Of a stretch of DNA of 64,000 nt, positions 33,244 to 45,279 are shown piece after piece. Source of the DNA: Plantago ovata (taxonomy: Eukaryota > Streptophyta > Magnoliopsida > Lamiales > Plantaginaceae); contig CM051455.1 of assembly GCA_028274465.1 (NCBI GenBank), forward strand, positions 117,961,547 to 118,025,546. The letters run 5' to 3'. Under the pieces are notes generated by a model that saw only the letters and a list, made by a program, of their open reading frames with translations, had not been told where the DNA came from and did not search any database. The translations under genes were made by a program, and so were the position numbers. The number at the start of each line of letters is the position of its first letter. The first letter of the stretch is position 1.

Positions 33244-35844
33244 TGTAACGGTACCGATGCTTTTTTAAATAAAATAATTCTTTCGAAAATAAAGTAAATT
33301 TTAAAATTCAAAAGCAACGGTCTTCAATAAATAATAAGGAACGGGTTTTGGCGCTCAAATGAGTTTACAAATTTAAAGTAGGAAAGAGATACGGTAACTA
33401 AACTCAGTGTCAACTTTAAAATGAACAGACAGTGATGATGAAAGAGTTTTCCTTCTTATTTCTAGCAAATAAAATCCCACGAGCTCCCAAACCCAACTCT
33501 CAATCGCTGGACGCCTAGACTTAATCTTCTTCAACCAAATCTACAAGGAATGAATTTTGAAAATAGAAAGAGTGTGAGATAAAGGATCTCAGTGAGGTTC
33601 TAAGTTTAATAGATAGAAAAGTAAACGGTTTTGGAAACAAACATTTGTAACAAGTAAAGCAGTAACAGAAACAGATAACATAGCAGAGACAAACAGAAAC
33701 AGATAAGGTGAAGTCCGTTGGTGCAGCCCGCCTTGTTACTCTTACTCCCAGAATGCCCTTATAGCTCCCTCGAGAGGTAAAACTCTAGACAGAAACAGAA
33801 ATAGAACCTACGACCCTAATAGACCTCAACGACTTCTGCCTCGCGTCTAAAAACGAATAGACTAGGCAGTAACCAAATAAACCCGATAGTCCACGCTACC
33901 CAAGTCTACCATAGTTAAAACCTAATCGACCGGCCATGCAGAAACAGATAGACACAATAACAGATAAAGTGCTCGGATAACCGAGTTACATTCCTACAGA
34001 AGAGTCAGTACAAACAGAACAACACCGTACATAATAAAGTAAAATGGTCATTCATATGGCATATTTACTTTTAAAGAAGTTGCATACAGAATACAATACA
34101 ATACACATGCATAGCACATTGCCTTCCAGGTTTTAAAAACAAACAAACTTTGGGGTGAACACTCACCTTAGCACGGGCGAGCAAAAACCACAAAGAGAAC
34201 AGAAGGTCACGGAGCAACGTATGAATCACCTAGACAAGAAGACTATCGTTACTAACGAAAATTCGAAACGGAAGTCTAAACGAATCACCTAGACAAGAAG
34301 ACTATCGTTACTAAATAAAATTCGAAATGGAAGTCTAAACGGTAAAAGTTAATCGGTCGAAGAAAAGGCGTCAAAGATGGGGCTCAAACTCAGGACCTTA
34401 AGGTTAAACTAGTTAGCACCAAACCAACTAGGCTAGTAAGTCAATTAATTGAAAATCTTTAAGTAAAAGGACTTGAAGGTTAATTTTAGAAAACGACAAA
34501 CTCATAAAGCTTTGTCAAAAGGTATTCACTGAAACAATTCGATTTTTCATTAAGTAGAAAGGTTAAGTTCTGTTGTTTAACAAAGCCAGTTTAATAAATA
34601 CGCAAGAACTTTAAGCAGGTTCACAACCCAAGATAGGAAGGGCAAAAGTCAACTTCAGTCAAACCAATTAACTACGTTCCAACTCTGTCCAAGGGTGAAA
34701 ACGTCAATTCACATTCAACAGGGGCAACTCTGTAATTTCGAGGTTTAGCTAGGGTTTAAAAGTCAACACAGTAACTCAGGGGTAAATCTGTAATTTTAGA
34801 AAACTCGGTCAACAGTCAACCAGCCAAACCAGTCAACAAAATACGAAAGGGTAAATCGGTCACAATACCATTCAGGGATAAATCAGTCATTTTCAAAAAT
34901 CCAAATCAGTCCCAAACAAAACCTACATTACAGAAATACCCCAAAACTTTTCGGAATCTCACAAAGGTCCTAACCGTTTCCAAGATGTTTACAATACGAA
35001 TCTGTAAGACAAGGAAAAACAAAACAAAAACGGGATTGAATCCCATAAACGGATCAGGAGATGAAGAACTCGAATTGAATTCGAACGAATAGAAATGGAA
35101 CGGAACATAGCCTTACCGGAGCAACCAAGCCGGAGAGACGGACTGGAGTACGTAGCTAACGAACGAGACAGAGCCGGAACAGAGCACGCGAACAAAACCG
35201 GGCAAGCCAGAACTTCAACGGAGCAGAACGGATTGAATCGGAGCTGGGACGAATCTGGACGGGACGAGATCGATTAAAACATGCTGGAAAATGGAGCGGA
35301 ATGGATGCAGAGCCAGAATAGTACGGAACCAGGTCGCGGCGGCGGAGTTGGGTAGAAACAGGGGCTGCCGGTTTGGGAAAAAAATGAAGGGGTGATGGTG
35401 ATGTGAGGATGATGATGACTAAAGATGATGATAATGACAATGGGTGAAGATGATGGTGGACGAGGATGATGAGGACGCAAGAAGATGGAGTCTTCTTTGT
35501 TCTCCTCTGATTCGGCTGCTGAGAAAAGGTAAGGGAGGAGGAGATCTTTGTTTTGGTTAGGGTTTAGATTCCGATTTAGGGTTTGAATAGATATTGGGCT
35601 GGACTTGAAATTGGGCCAACAAAATGGACCCAGATGAGTCTTGCAAAGCTGAAATAAACTCTTAGCCCATATCCGAGATGCGATCAATCCACTAACAATA
35701 AGGGTTTCTAATTCGAATTCGACGACACGGGAAAGAAATTAATTAAATTACCAAATAATTAAATTACTTAGGTAATTAATTAATTTAGAATAAATAAACG
35801 GGATAAATATATTAAATTAAATTTAAAAAAAAAAGGATGTTACA
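33244..35844 (-). mobile_element. Family D solo LTR (2601 bp)
   Basis: TG...CA ended on the minus strand, flanked by a perfect 5-bp duplication GGATT (33239-33243 and 35845-35849). Its ends match the family D LTRs of the element at 4124-9664, and it carries the same tRNA-like segment (34377-34442). No internal region is present, so it arose by LTR-LTR recombination. It sits in the antisense gene of the T backbone. Open frames in it (34989-35195, 35274-35687) are not credible. Confidence 0.93.
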
Positions 35845-35849
35845 GGATT

Positions 35850-36252
35850 AGCCTCTTCACTTCAGCCTCGTGACTTAGAGCAGTAGTCTTGCTCTTCTTG
35901 CGAGGAGGTTCATTATTCCCTCCAGAACAAGCTTCCTCGATCCAGCGCCCTTCTTCGCTACCGGTTTCTCCGGTCGCTTCTCTTGCTCCCCGGCCGCGGC
36001 CTCCTCGGCCTGTTTAGCAGCCGCATCTTCTTCAGCTTTTTTTAGAACCTCAACAGGATTCTCACGAGTCTCGAGCCCTTCCTGTACCAGAGCATCTCGA
36101 TGGTGCGAGGCACTCCTTGGCGGAGAGAGATTGAAAGAGCCAAGGATCTTCGTGTCCTTGTTTGTCATGCGTTGCTTCCTCCTCTGCTCTTCCTTCGCTT
36201 GGAGTGTCCTCGACATTATCCAATGAAACCAATAAGCTACAGAGAAAAACAC
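35850..36252 (-). pseudogene. Antisense gene of T backbone, segment 2
   Basis: A minus-strand frame rich in charged residues (VLKKAEEDAAAKQAEEAAAG, EKRPEKPVAKKGAGSRK), low in complexity, with a basic PPRKKSK-like stretch readable nearby that could act as a nuclear signal. It is preceded on the minus strand by a pyrimidine tract and TCTCTGTAG, a good splice acceptor. The solo LTR at 33244-35844 separates it from segment 1. Confidence 0.55.
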
Positions 36253-36373
36253 AAGTTAGAAAAGGAAGCGAGAAGCGTAAAAAAGCGAGAAGAGTATAAG
36301 CGCGAGAACATTACAAGCAAGCAACAAAGGAAAGAGCAAGTATGAAAATGACAAGTACAAAAAGTATAAAAAT

Positions 36374-37172
36374 CTATCTAAGCATACCGAAGAGCACGTC
36401 GTTCGAGAACCTATTGCCAGTGTACCCAGTATAGGCATAAGGATAAAGACCAGCTAAGTATGGAAGGGGATGCAGAACGAGACCCCTGTAAAAGTACTTC
36501 TCGGGATTGGGCCCCTTGTTCTTCTCCTCGAGCTCTAAGACCCACAGGTCTAATTCAGCGGCCAAAGGATGCTTCTCGGTGATGCATCCTCGATACATAA
36601 GTTTGGGGACTCCCCACTTGGCTTCCTCCTCGGTCATGTTGGGTAACTTCTTCTTTTTTATGTAGAAGTACCGATGGAACCATTTATAGCCCGAAGAGGA
36701 AGGAGTGTCCATGATAAAGGCCAAACCTGGTCGCGCATTGAAGTAGTAAAAATATTTGTTGCCTGAGCTCATCGACACCCGGAAGATTTGATTGAAATTG
36801 TGGAAGTTGAGCTCGACCCCGTGCTTCTTGCAAAAAACTCCAAAGCACACAAGGGTCCCAAAGGCACTGGGCACGAGCTGCCAAGGAGCAATCCCTAGAG
36901 TGTTGAAGATGTCGCGACAAGCATCGCAGAACGGCAAGACCCATCCTCGATCTAAGCTTAAGTAGTGGACCGCCATATACCCAGGAGGCGCATTGTAAAA
37001 AGTTTGATCCTCTTTGGGAACGAGGATGTCAAACTTACTTACGGGAAGAGTGTACTTCCATCGGAGAGTAGCGATCTCATCTTCCTTCACAGTAGAAGCA
37101 GTGGTCGGAATAATACCTTCCTCGTTCTTCTCACCCTGTAGATCGGGAAGGTTCACCTTAAGCGCACTCTGA
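36374..37172 (-). pseudogene. Antisense gene of T backbone, segment 3, Transposase_28-like domain
   Basis: A 260-residue open minus-strand frame. Words such as VHYLSLDRGWVLPFCDACRD, IFNTLGIAPWQLVPSAFGTL, VCFGVFCKKHGVELNFHNFN and GYKWFHRYFYIKKKK fit the plant family annotated as putative gypsy-type transposon domain (PF04195, Transposase_28). This domain is carried by antisense genes downstream of pol in Tat-lineage elements; its function is unknown. The family A element at 37178-46577 lies at its N-terminal side. Confidence 0.7.
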
Positions 37173-37177
37173 GTGAA

Positions 37178-38493
37178 TGATGGAATGCGGGTTTGTCGGG
37201 TCCCGGTTCAATCAAATGAATTTGTTATTTAGCCAAAGGCAATTCACAACTACAACGAAAACCGTAGTGTAGCAGTAGAATGACCTCGAGTGTCGTTCTC
37301 TCAGGACTATAACTAGCTTTATCTATTTAACTAGATAATATAAAAACAGCAGACGTAAAAGCAAAGGGTTTTCCTAACAGGTAATGGAGATTGGTGATAG
37401 TATGATCCTTCAAAGCATAACGGGTTAATAATCATGCGTAAATTCCTCGGTCTTGCATGGAGATCTTTGATCAATCTAATGTCCTGTTGCAATTATTAAG
37501 CACTACGAAGATAATGATACTGACAAGTCAATCACTATTGTCCTATTGTGTTCCGTAATTATTCAACACTACGAAGATATAGATGCGCATAGGTCGATGA
37601 GGGTCCAACTGTGCATAATAATTAATATAACATACGAGAATTTAGGCTGAGCCTGATCAACGAAATAAAGCAATAACACGGAGTATAATGCGCGATATAG
37701 CCATTAGCATGATTATCTTCCCTTCGCTAAGAATTCACATACTACCACCAACGATAAGTTTAGCTACTCATAATAGGCATGCAATCAACAGAATTCATAA
37801 AAGAAAACATGTTGAAAGATATAAAAAATAAGTAGAATAAACTGTAAGATACAATGTTACCGAATGTTGTCAATCTCCGAAGAATTGCGATCCTACAAGC
37901 TCCAATCTGCTATGAAAAAGTGTCCCCTAAGCTACGAACCCCCAGAACAGGCTCTGGGAAGTTCCTACCTAAAACTACAGAGAAAGGTGGGAGAATAGGT
38001 CTGGAAAAGTATATATTTCGGAGAAAATCTGAGCAACTATATATAGGCCCCGAAATAGTGTGGGGCGATTCGCCCCACACACCGGACGGTTCGCCCGGTG
38101 TGGGGCGAGTCGCCCCACGTCCCGGGCGGTTCGCCCGGGAGTGATTTTCGCGGAATTCCGCGTTTTCGACGCGTTTTTGGATTTCTTCCCCTTTTCGGAC
38201 TCGGTTTCTGACTTCTATTGGCCTTCTAACCTCCAGATACGACCCCTAGACTCCAAATCCTATCCGGAAACCTTCAGATACTCCAAATAGGCTTCTGGAA
38301 CACCAATTCCTTGTCAACTTCAATATAATTTCCCGAAAATCCTCAATTTTCAACCAAAACCTGTAAAATAAAATATAAAGGGAAACGTGACACTATTCTA
38401 ATAAAATGCACTAAAATATAGCTAAATTAACATAGATGATAGCTAAAATAGGTGAAAAAGACTCAAATGAAAGTGTAAAATACACATTCATCA
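37178..38493 (-). mobile_element. A2 3' LTR
   Basis: 1316 bp. A GC-rich block at about 38058-38140 with GGGCGGTTCGCCC phrases precedes the TATA stretch. The end differs from A1 (CCCGCGTTCCATCA-like), defining a subfamily shared with its 5' partner. Confidence 0.92.
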
Positions 38494-39869
38494 AACTCCC
38501 CAAACCGAACCTTTGCTTGTCCTCAAGCAACTAAGCTAGACTCTAATACAAAAAACAATGCAAGACACAAAATGGAGTCTCATGCCAAATAAAATGAACC
38601 AATCTACTCAATCTATCAAAAAATATATGAACAAAAACCATATAAATCAAAGCATGAATATAGGTTGAAGAATACCTCGATTGACTTATACACATCCACA
38701 TAAGCACTTATGTCAAGACAAGATAGTCTCTCGTAACATTCTCTACCTGGACCTAGTCAGTGACGACGTAATGAAGCATGCTAAGATACGAATGGTTGTC
38801 CCGTGCCTATGAAACTGTGGATTTACTGCTGTTCCACCATGTTAAGACTTTTCCTCAAAGAGGTCGAACCAGTACTGGCTCTCATCAAACGAAGGAGGGT
38901 TCCCTATAAAAGTTAACACTCCCCTATTCTACCCATCTCTCAAGTAAAGTCTTAAGCTATTCACCACTTCCTGAATGGCAGGACGAGGGTGGTCTAGAAC
39001 AGATGACACTCAAGAACAAAAGACAAAAATAGAAAATTACAACACGATTACGAACATTACAAGAATTGGAAAATGAAACACAACACTTTGCTAAACTGCT
39101 ATTTGGCTTTCTTTTTTTGGACCCTTCCTTGCTTTTTTTTGGGGTCTTTTCTTTTTTTCTTTTTTTCTTTACAGATTCTTTTTTTCTTTTTCTTTTTCTC
39201 TTTTTTTCTGGAATTTTTTCTTTCTTCTTCTTTTTTCGATTTTCTAGCCAGCAGTAGCATAACAAAAAGAGAAACAAAATGACTCACACGACTTCCCCAA
39301 ACCTATTCGAAAGAATAGGTTGGAGTACAAAATTTACGGAAAAGGAAAAACAAACTCACGATACGGAAATGACTCACACGACTTCCCCAAACCTAATGAT
39401 GGTGTAACCCCCTCCCCAAACCTATTCGAAAGAATAGGTTATAAACAAAGGATCACACAACCTCACACTACCTCCTTCCTAGGCATTTAGCAATCTCAAA
39501 GCATGGTGAAGACTTGTTGCCTCTTGGGTACATAATTACTCGGGAAAACAACCATAAGACCCTAACATGCATCATCCTATTATAAAGGCCTTCGTGAACC
39601 GCAGTAGAGAAAACACCACTAAGTGATGTCGAGACTACCAAGCTTAACTAAGTGCAATACATAAATGTGACAAGCCAAGCGAGAAAAACCTCAAACAAAT
39701 TCATAGAGATGAAGCATACGATTAATGGCATAGTTAGTTGATCTACCCAATAAAAAAGTTCAAAAAATGCGGCAATAAACTCCATATAAAACATGCAAGT
39801 CTAACCTAGGATGAATGTAGTGAATGCAACCTAAAAATCAAAGAAAGCAGTAAACGTGCAAATGCAAAT
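38494..39869 (-). mobile_element. A2 3' non-coding region, common part
   Basis: No gene. It has the same order as A1: polypurine tract next to the LTR, purine-rich run (39105-39245) and twin hairpins (39300-39321 and 39419-39440). Frames at 38957-39287 are low-complexity artefacts. Confidence 0.88.
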
Positions 39870-41640
39870 GCAGACGGATAAAACATGCGAGGTACTATAC
39901 TCAGCCTACCAATGTCAAGCTCCAAACTAACAACATTAGATCACTTAAATCCCATCCCCCCTCATGAAATTAACGCTAGTCCCTAGCAGTAAGAAAATGA
40001 GGAAATAAGATGTGATACTAGATGTTACCCCATGGGTTGGCCTCGGTCGGCTGAGTATGCTGTTTGTGAGTTATTGGGACTGCTCTGGAAGCTTTATAGG
40101 GTGTCATCAGGTCTTCTGGTAGGCGTGGTAGTTTCAATTATAGGCCGGATAGGAACAACTCCTCTATCAGTATCATCATTGCCCGTATGGCCTTCATTGT
40201 CACTACTGTCACGCCCATCCTCACTAGTAGAGTTGCAGTGTCGAGTAGAATCCTCAAGATTAGCCGCCGCTGTTATGGAATTCCCCATCCTGTAGCCCTC
40301 CAATAGGATATGAACTGTTGAAGGGGAAAGAGCAGTGGTATCAGGACCTCCCCCTCCAACGTTTTACACCCCGAGGTGGTTACAGTAAGCTACTCGGATA
40401 CTCAGAAGTCTTCTACCATCTTTTCCAATGTCGACCACATTCTCTACGGTTGATCCGACCGATGTCCATATGATGCTCCCTTTAGAGGCAGTCAAGGGGC
40501 ACCCCAACGAGGGGCTGGGCACCCATGTCATTATGTTTTGGAACCAAGCTAGCGCTTCGGAACGTTCTAGCAACTGCGAACTCAAGATTGAATCCGTCGC
40601 GGCGAGAATGTCCCGGTGCCTTCCAGTTCACACGAACTTTGCAGTCCTTGTGATGGATTGCTGACGTAATAATGGTTTCTGTCCCTTCGGTGGTGCATGA
40701 ATAGGCATAGGAGTCCTTACTCCAGGTGTACTCTAGCTCCTCCTCTTGGGTAATCCACGACGTTGTTGCAAAACCCCTTGGCTCGAACGCACATCTAACG
40801 AGGTTACTCTTCTTGACATGGTTGTAATCAATCCCCCTCCAATACTTCATAGTAATCATACGGGAATGCTCCTTTCCCTTGGCATGGTTCCTACAAACAA
40901 AAGTTAGTACCTCGTATGACACAAAACTGACCCATGCATATGCTAGTGTAAGAACGAAACACACAAGTGATAAAATCAACAATCGAGCTCCCCAAACCTT
41001 TAATGTCTAGCCTAGCTTCTTCATTATGCAACATACCAATGTAACTACTACATGCAATACATCACATCATGCTCTTACTAGACAACCAATATCCTAGATA
41101 ACAAGGCTCAATTCATACCATAGTAGCGAAAAATTCTAGCATCATAAATCCTCATACTCAACAATTAAGCATTCTACCATCAAATCCAACATCATCACAT
41201 CAATAAACACAATCATACGCAAGAAATCAAAGATAAAGACATAATGCAGAACAAGATATATCATCTAGTAGCAGAATTCCCAAATCAACAATCCAAGCAT
41301 AATTGAGCATGCAATTGATAGTAAATAATGCTTCTAATCACACAAACAACATACCCATGCATCAAATAAGCATAATTGAAGCTCAAATTAGAAAACCCCT
41401 AAATTCGAAAATTAGGGTTCATAAGAAGATACCTCAGATCTAAAAATCTAATGCATTATGACGAAATCTGTTCGGATGGAAAGATAGATCACGTAATAGG
41501 CTTCGATTGAAGCTAAAGAACACTAAATTTGGTCAAGAAATGAAGAAGTTATGAAGTTTTGAATGTATTTTCGCAATTTTCGGTTTTTGGGGAAGAAGAA
41601 TGATGAAGATATGAAGAAAATGAGGTAAAGAGGGGAGATC
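39870..41640 (-). other. Extra segment in A2 with unrecognised open frames
   Basis: This stretch is absent from A1 and the two other A copies. The minus strand has a 166-residue frame (40982-40482) with words such as KYWRGIDYNHVKKSNLVRCA, FEPRGFATTSWITQEEELEY and RVNWKAPGHSRRDGF, and a continuing frame at 40585-40364; a splice-acceptor-like TTTTGTTTGTAG precedes the conserved-looking part. Codon texture is protein-like, unlike the surroundings, so it could be a captured host exon or an extra element gene. I do not recognise the family. 40983-41640 is AT-rich with no gene seen. Confidence 0.5.
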
Positions 41641-41982
41641 CGCGTTTTTTGTCTACTGGGACTGTGGAGCGAGTCGCCCCCGGTGTGGGACGAGTCACCC
41701 CACACGGGGCGAGTCGCCCCCCGCTCCCCGATGCGGGGAGACGGTCCTTCCGTCATAAAACGCGGTTTTAATCCCCGAAACCAATTTTTTCAAAAAACCA
41801 CTCGAAAAATATCATTCAAACATAAGCATATACGACACAGACATGAACAAATTCGCATACGAGAAGCAAATAGTTCAAGAATGAATGCATGCAATAAAAC
41901 GGTAAAGAAAGCGATAAAAACTCCGGGTTGCCTCCCGGATAGCGTCATTTTTTAAAGTCTTTGACTCGACTCCTGTCTGTGC
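41640..41982 (-). other. GC-rich block and distal part of A2 3' region
   Basis: 41660-41745 repeats GGCGAGTCGCC-type phrases, related to the LTR GC boxes and to the repeat at 3342-3600. 41880-41982 matches the sequence just downstream of the protease stop in all family A copies. Confidence 0.7.
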
Positions 41983-42052
41983 CTATCTCTTCTTTCTGCG
42001 GGTACTAGACTTCCCCTTCATTGATCTCCTCTCCATGCCACGAACCTGTGAA

Positions 42053-43063
42053 AAAGTACTGGATCTAATTACATTTACCTACCTTGCTACGGGCTCTAAC
42101 TACAAAATTGCCCTTATTAGTTTAACAATTACAATTAGCCCCTTAGCCCGGAAAAAGTTTGACTTGGCCGTTATTCACTTTAAAAAAAAAACCGGCCAAA
42201 CAAGGCCTAGTTTTTTTAATATCATTTTTCCTTTTTTTGGTTCTTTTTTTTTTCTTTTTATCTTTTCTCTTTTCTTTTTTTTACATCATCTTCTTCACCT
42301 TACGGTTCCAGTACCGGATCTGCCGATCGGAGCTGTTAAAGAGCTCCGATCGAAACAGATCCGATCGGAGCTATGTAATGCGTTGGAAAGGTGACTGGAG
42401 TTCAGTCCTAAGAAGTTGGGTTTAGTCCTACTAAGCAAAACGAAGAGCGGCTCCTTCTTCTTCTTTCTACCGAAGGTTGGTTCAGAACAGTATCTAGCTC
42501 CGATCGGAGCTATTACCAGCTCCGGTTAGGAGCTATTACCAGCTCCGATCGGAGCTGTTAAAGAGCTCCGATCGAAGCTGTTAACAGCTCCGATCGGAGC
42601 TATTACCAGCTCCGGTTACCGGAGCTGTGGTCTGGTCGGAGCCAGATCCTTTCTTTTCTTTTTTTTTTAATTTTATATTTGGGTTTTTTTTTAACTTATA
42701 TTTTTGGGGTAGATTTGAAACAAAACCTTAAATTGGGGTAATTTTACAATTATTATTAGTTCATTTATAAATTTATTTATTTTTTTGGTTAATTTGAAAT
42801 AAATTAAAGTTAATTTTGTATAATAAAATAGTTTAGAGGTAAATGTGTAAATAAAGTAGACTTAAGCTGTTTGGCTCAAGCCAAACAATGAGATTCCGGC
42901 AAGGCTAAAACTGTCATTTCCAGCTCTTAGTGCGCGAAAAGTCAAGTTCGTGGGGTTAATTGTAATTGATTTTAACTAACAAGGGACTGTAAGTAATTGT
43001 TAAACTAAGAAGGTAAGATCTGTAATAAAAAAAGCTAACAAGGGGTGTAGATGTAAATTGCCC
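42053..43063. mobile_element. Non-autonomous inserted element with imperfect inverted ends
   Basis: About 1 kb inserted into the A2 protease, compared with the unbroken sequence in the other A copies. Inner parts of its two ends are inverted matches (TTAGTTTAACAATTAC on the left, with GTAATTGTTAAACTAA on the right). It contains TTTTTT-rich flanks around a palindrome array (42296-42640) and no transposase. A clear target duplication is not visible, so the class (Mutator-like or other TIR transposon) is open. Confidence 0.6.
42296..42640. repeat. Palindrome array AGCTCCGATCGGAGCT
   Basis: Three perfect 16-bp palindromes AGCTCCGATCGGAGCT lie at 42496-42511, 42541-42556 and 42586-42601, about 45 bp apart, with partial copies at about 42315-42375 and 42615-42640. 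Spacers are TATTACC- and GTTAAAG-type phrases. The whole array can fold into several cruciform arms. Confidence 0.9.
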
Positions 43064-45258
43064 AAGAATATAGGTTGCAAGACCACAGTAGTGAGTAGTG
43101 AAAGAAATATCAGGCGGATCAGGTGGATCAGATATGGCTTGCAACACGTGTTGCTTGCCATCTACTTCAATAGTACAAGTTCTTTGGTAGATGTCCATCA
43201 CGGAGCGTAGTTTAGTCAAGAACGTTCGCCCTAAGAGTATGACATCCCCCGTTCCAGGTGCAGACGCCGGCATAACTACAAAATTAGTGTATACAGAAGC
43301 TTCACCAATCTTGACCAACACATTTTTGACAACTCCTTCGGGTCTCATAAAGGATCCATCCGCCAGTTGCACAATAGCCCTATGCTCAGATAGTTTCCAA
43401 GGTTACTCTTTTCAAACACATTTAAAGGGAGTATGTTTGAGTAGGATCCCGTGTCTAGTGTGGCACGGACATCTTCAAGCTCTCCAATCCCCACCTTAAC
43501 ATCGAAACTTTTAGGGAGTGGCTTGGGATCCTCTTGCTCCTCATCACTTTCGTCAGAACCAAGGTCTTTCTCTTCTTCCTTAGCCTGTAGAAGTTCCTCC
43601 TTCTTGCAACACTCGCACTTAGAAACCTTTTTGATGCTGATTTCGTAAGGTAGATCACCAGCCAATGTAATGCAATTCGACTTCTCAGTGTTGCTAGGCA
43701 GTTTGCCTTGTTCCCTACTTGCTCCTCGGTCGATCAACTCTTGCATCTTTTGATGGGCAAGCCTAGTGCTCTCTTCCAACCTATCAAGCCTTGCCCTAGT
43801 CTTCTCGGAATCTTCTTCATAACGTTTGAGAAAACTTTGTGTGTGATCAACCATCTTTTGCAAGTTCTCCATCAGTTGAGCCGACTTCGACTTCGGTGGC
43901 TCTTTCGGAGCGGGGTTTTCGCAGTGATCATTACCATAGTTTAGCCTACTACAGTCTTGGTTATGGCCATAAGTTTGGTTAGCCGGTGCATATCCTTTAT
44001 TGTTTCGGAATCCTCTTCTCCAAAATCCACCTTGAGGATTCCTACCGTCTTGTCCGTAGCTAACTTCTTGAGTACCAAACTCCGTAGCAAAGGCTTCCTC
44101 TTCGCCTCCTCGAGCCCAGTTGCCATCATCATACGCCAGCTCCGATCTACACATATGAGCCCCATGCCCATAGTTCTTGCATATTCGGCATACTTCGTTC
44201 GAAACAGTTGTTCCGGTGGCTCTCTTGAGGATTTTCTTCAATTCGTTGGTAAAGCACTCGAATTGATCCCCATTCCCCCTATACATAGGGGCTTCTTGAG
44301 TCGGTGGAGCTTCAGGTCCACGTCTCCTAACCATCGCTCTTGGGTCCTTGAACTGCGAACCCTTAGCAAGCCTTTCGAAAACTGCCCAGACGGCTTTAGC
44401 GGTTTCCTCCCAAATATTGCCTCGGCATTGGAAATCCACCACTTGTTGGTTCTCGAAGGTTAGTCCATTGTAGAAGTGTTGGACTAGGTCAGAAAGTTCA
44501 AAACCATGGTGAGGGCACTTGTTCGTGAGATCTTGGAACCTCTCAAACGCGGTGTAGATGGTCTCATCATAGTCCTGCTTGAATCCAGTGATTTGCACCT
44601 TTAGCGCGGTAGTCAAGGTGTGAGGGAAGTATTTTTCCATGAAAGCTGAAAAAACCTTCTCCCAAGTGTCCAGCGAGCCTGCTGGTAGAGAACTCAACCA
44701 TGACTTGGCTCTGTCGCCAAGTCCCGTAGAAAAAACCTTCATCCTCAACTCATCCGTTGTTATTTCAGCTCTGGGTCGTGGGAGTTGGTTGACGAAATCA
44801 TCGATATCGTGCAAGTACCCCATCACATCTTCCCTTGATAAGCCATAGAACCTCGGAAGTTGTTGGAACGCGTGGTTCTTGATTTCCAGATCTCGAGTTG
44901 CAGACGAAAAAGAACAATCGTCGGTCCCCTCATACGATCCTTGGTGGGTTGAACCCATGCTTTCAGTGGTCTAGCTTCTGCCATTCCGTCGATTTCCTTG
45001 AAAAGACAGTGTAGAGATTCCTCTATTTCCTCTAGTGCACGCCTTTGAAGCAGTCGCCTTCTTTGGTGGTAGACTCTGTCGATCTCAGCAATTGAATCAG
45101 CAAGCGGTGTTCCCCTAGATCGTGTATGTGGCATACACTATCTGTAACAGACTAGGAAAGCAGTATCAGAGAGAGATTAAAAAGGAAAACTAAAACTAAT
45201 AGAATTAGGAATCGAAAGCTGAAAATATAAACAAATTAAATAGAAAAAAGGAGTATAG

Positions 45259-45276
45259 TCCCCGACAACGGCGCCA
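45259..45276 (-). promoter_or_regulatory. A2 primer binding site, tRNA-Asp
   Basis: TGGCGCCGTTGTCGGGGA on the minus strand, three bases from the 5' LTR; one mismatch to the tRNA-Asp 3' end. Confidence 0.92.
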
Positions 45277-45279
45277 ATT

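Larger units (their letters stand above)
41983..45134 (-). pseudogene. A2 gag-protease, split by a DNA insertion
   Basis: Same plan as A1: MPHTRSRGTPLADSIAEIDR start, capsid (AFQQLPRFYGLSREDVMGYL), knuckle CRICKNYGHGAHMC, coiled coil, acidic linker (DLGSDESDEEQEDPKPLPKS), retropepsin with DTGS, and basic tail MKGKSSTRRKKR before the stop at 41983. The gag part is open over more than 500 residues. A 1-kb segment (42053-43063) lies within the last part of the protease. Fossil with few breaks. No RT frame follows the stop. Confidence 0.88.
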
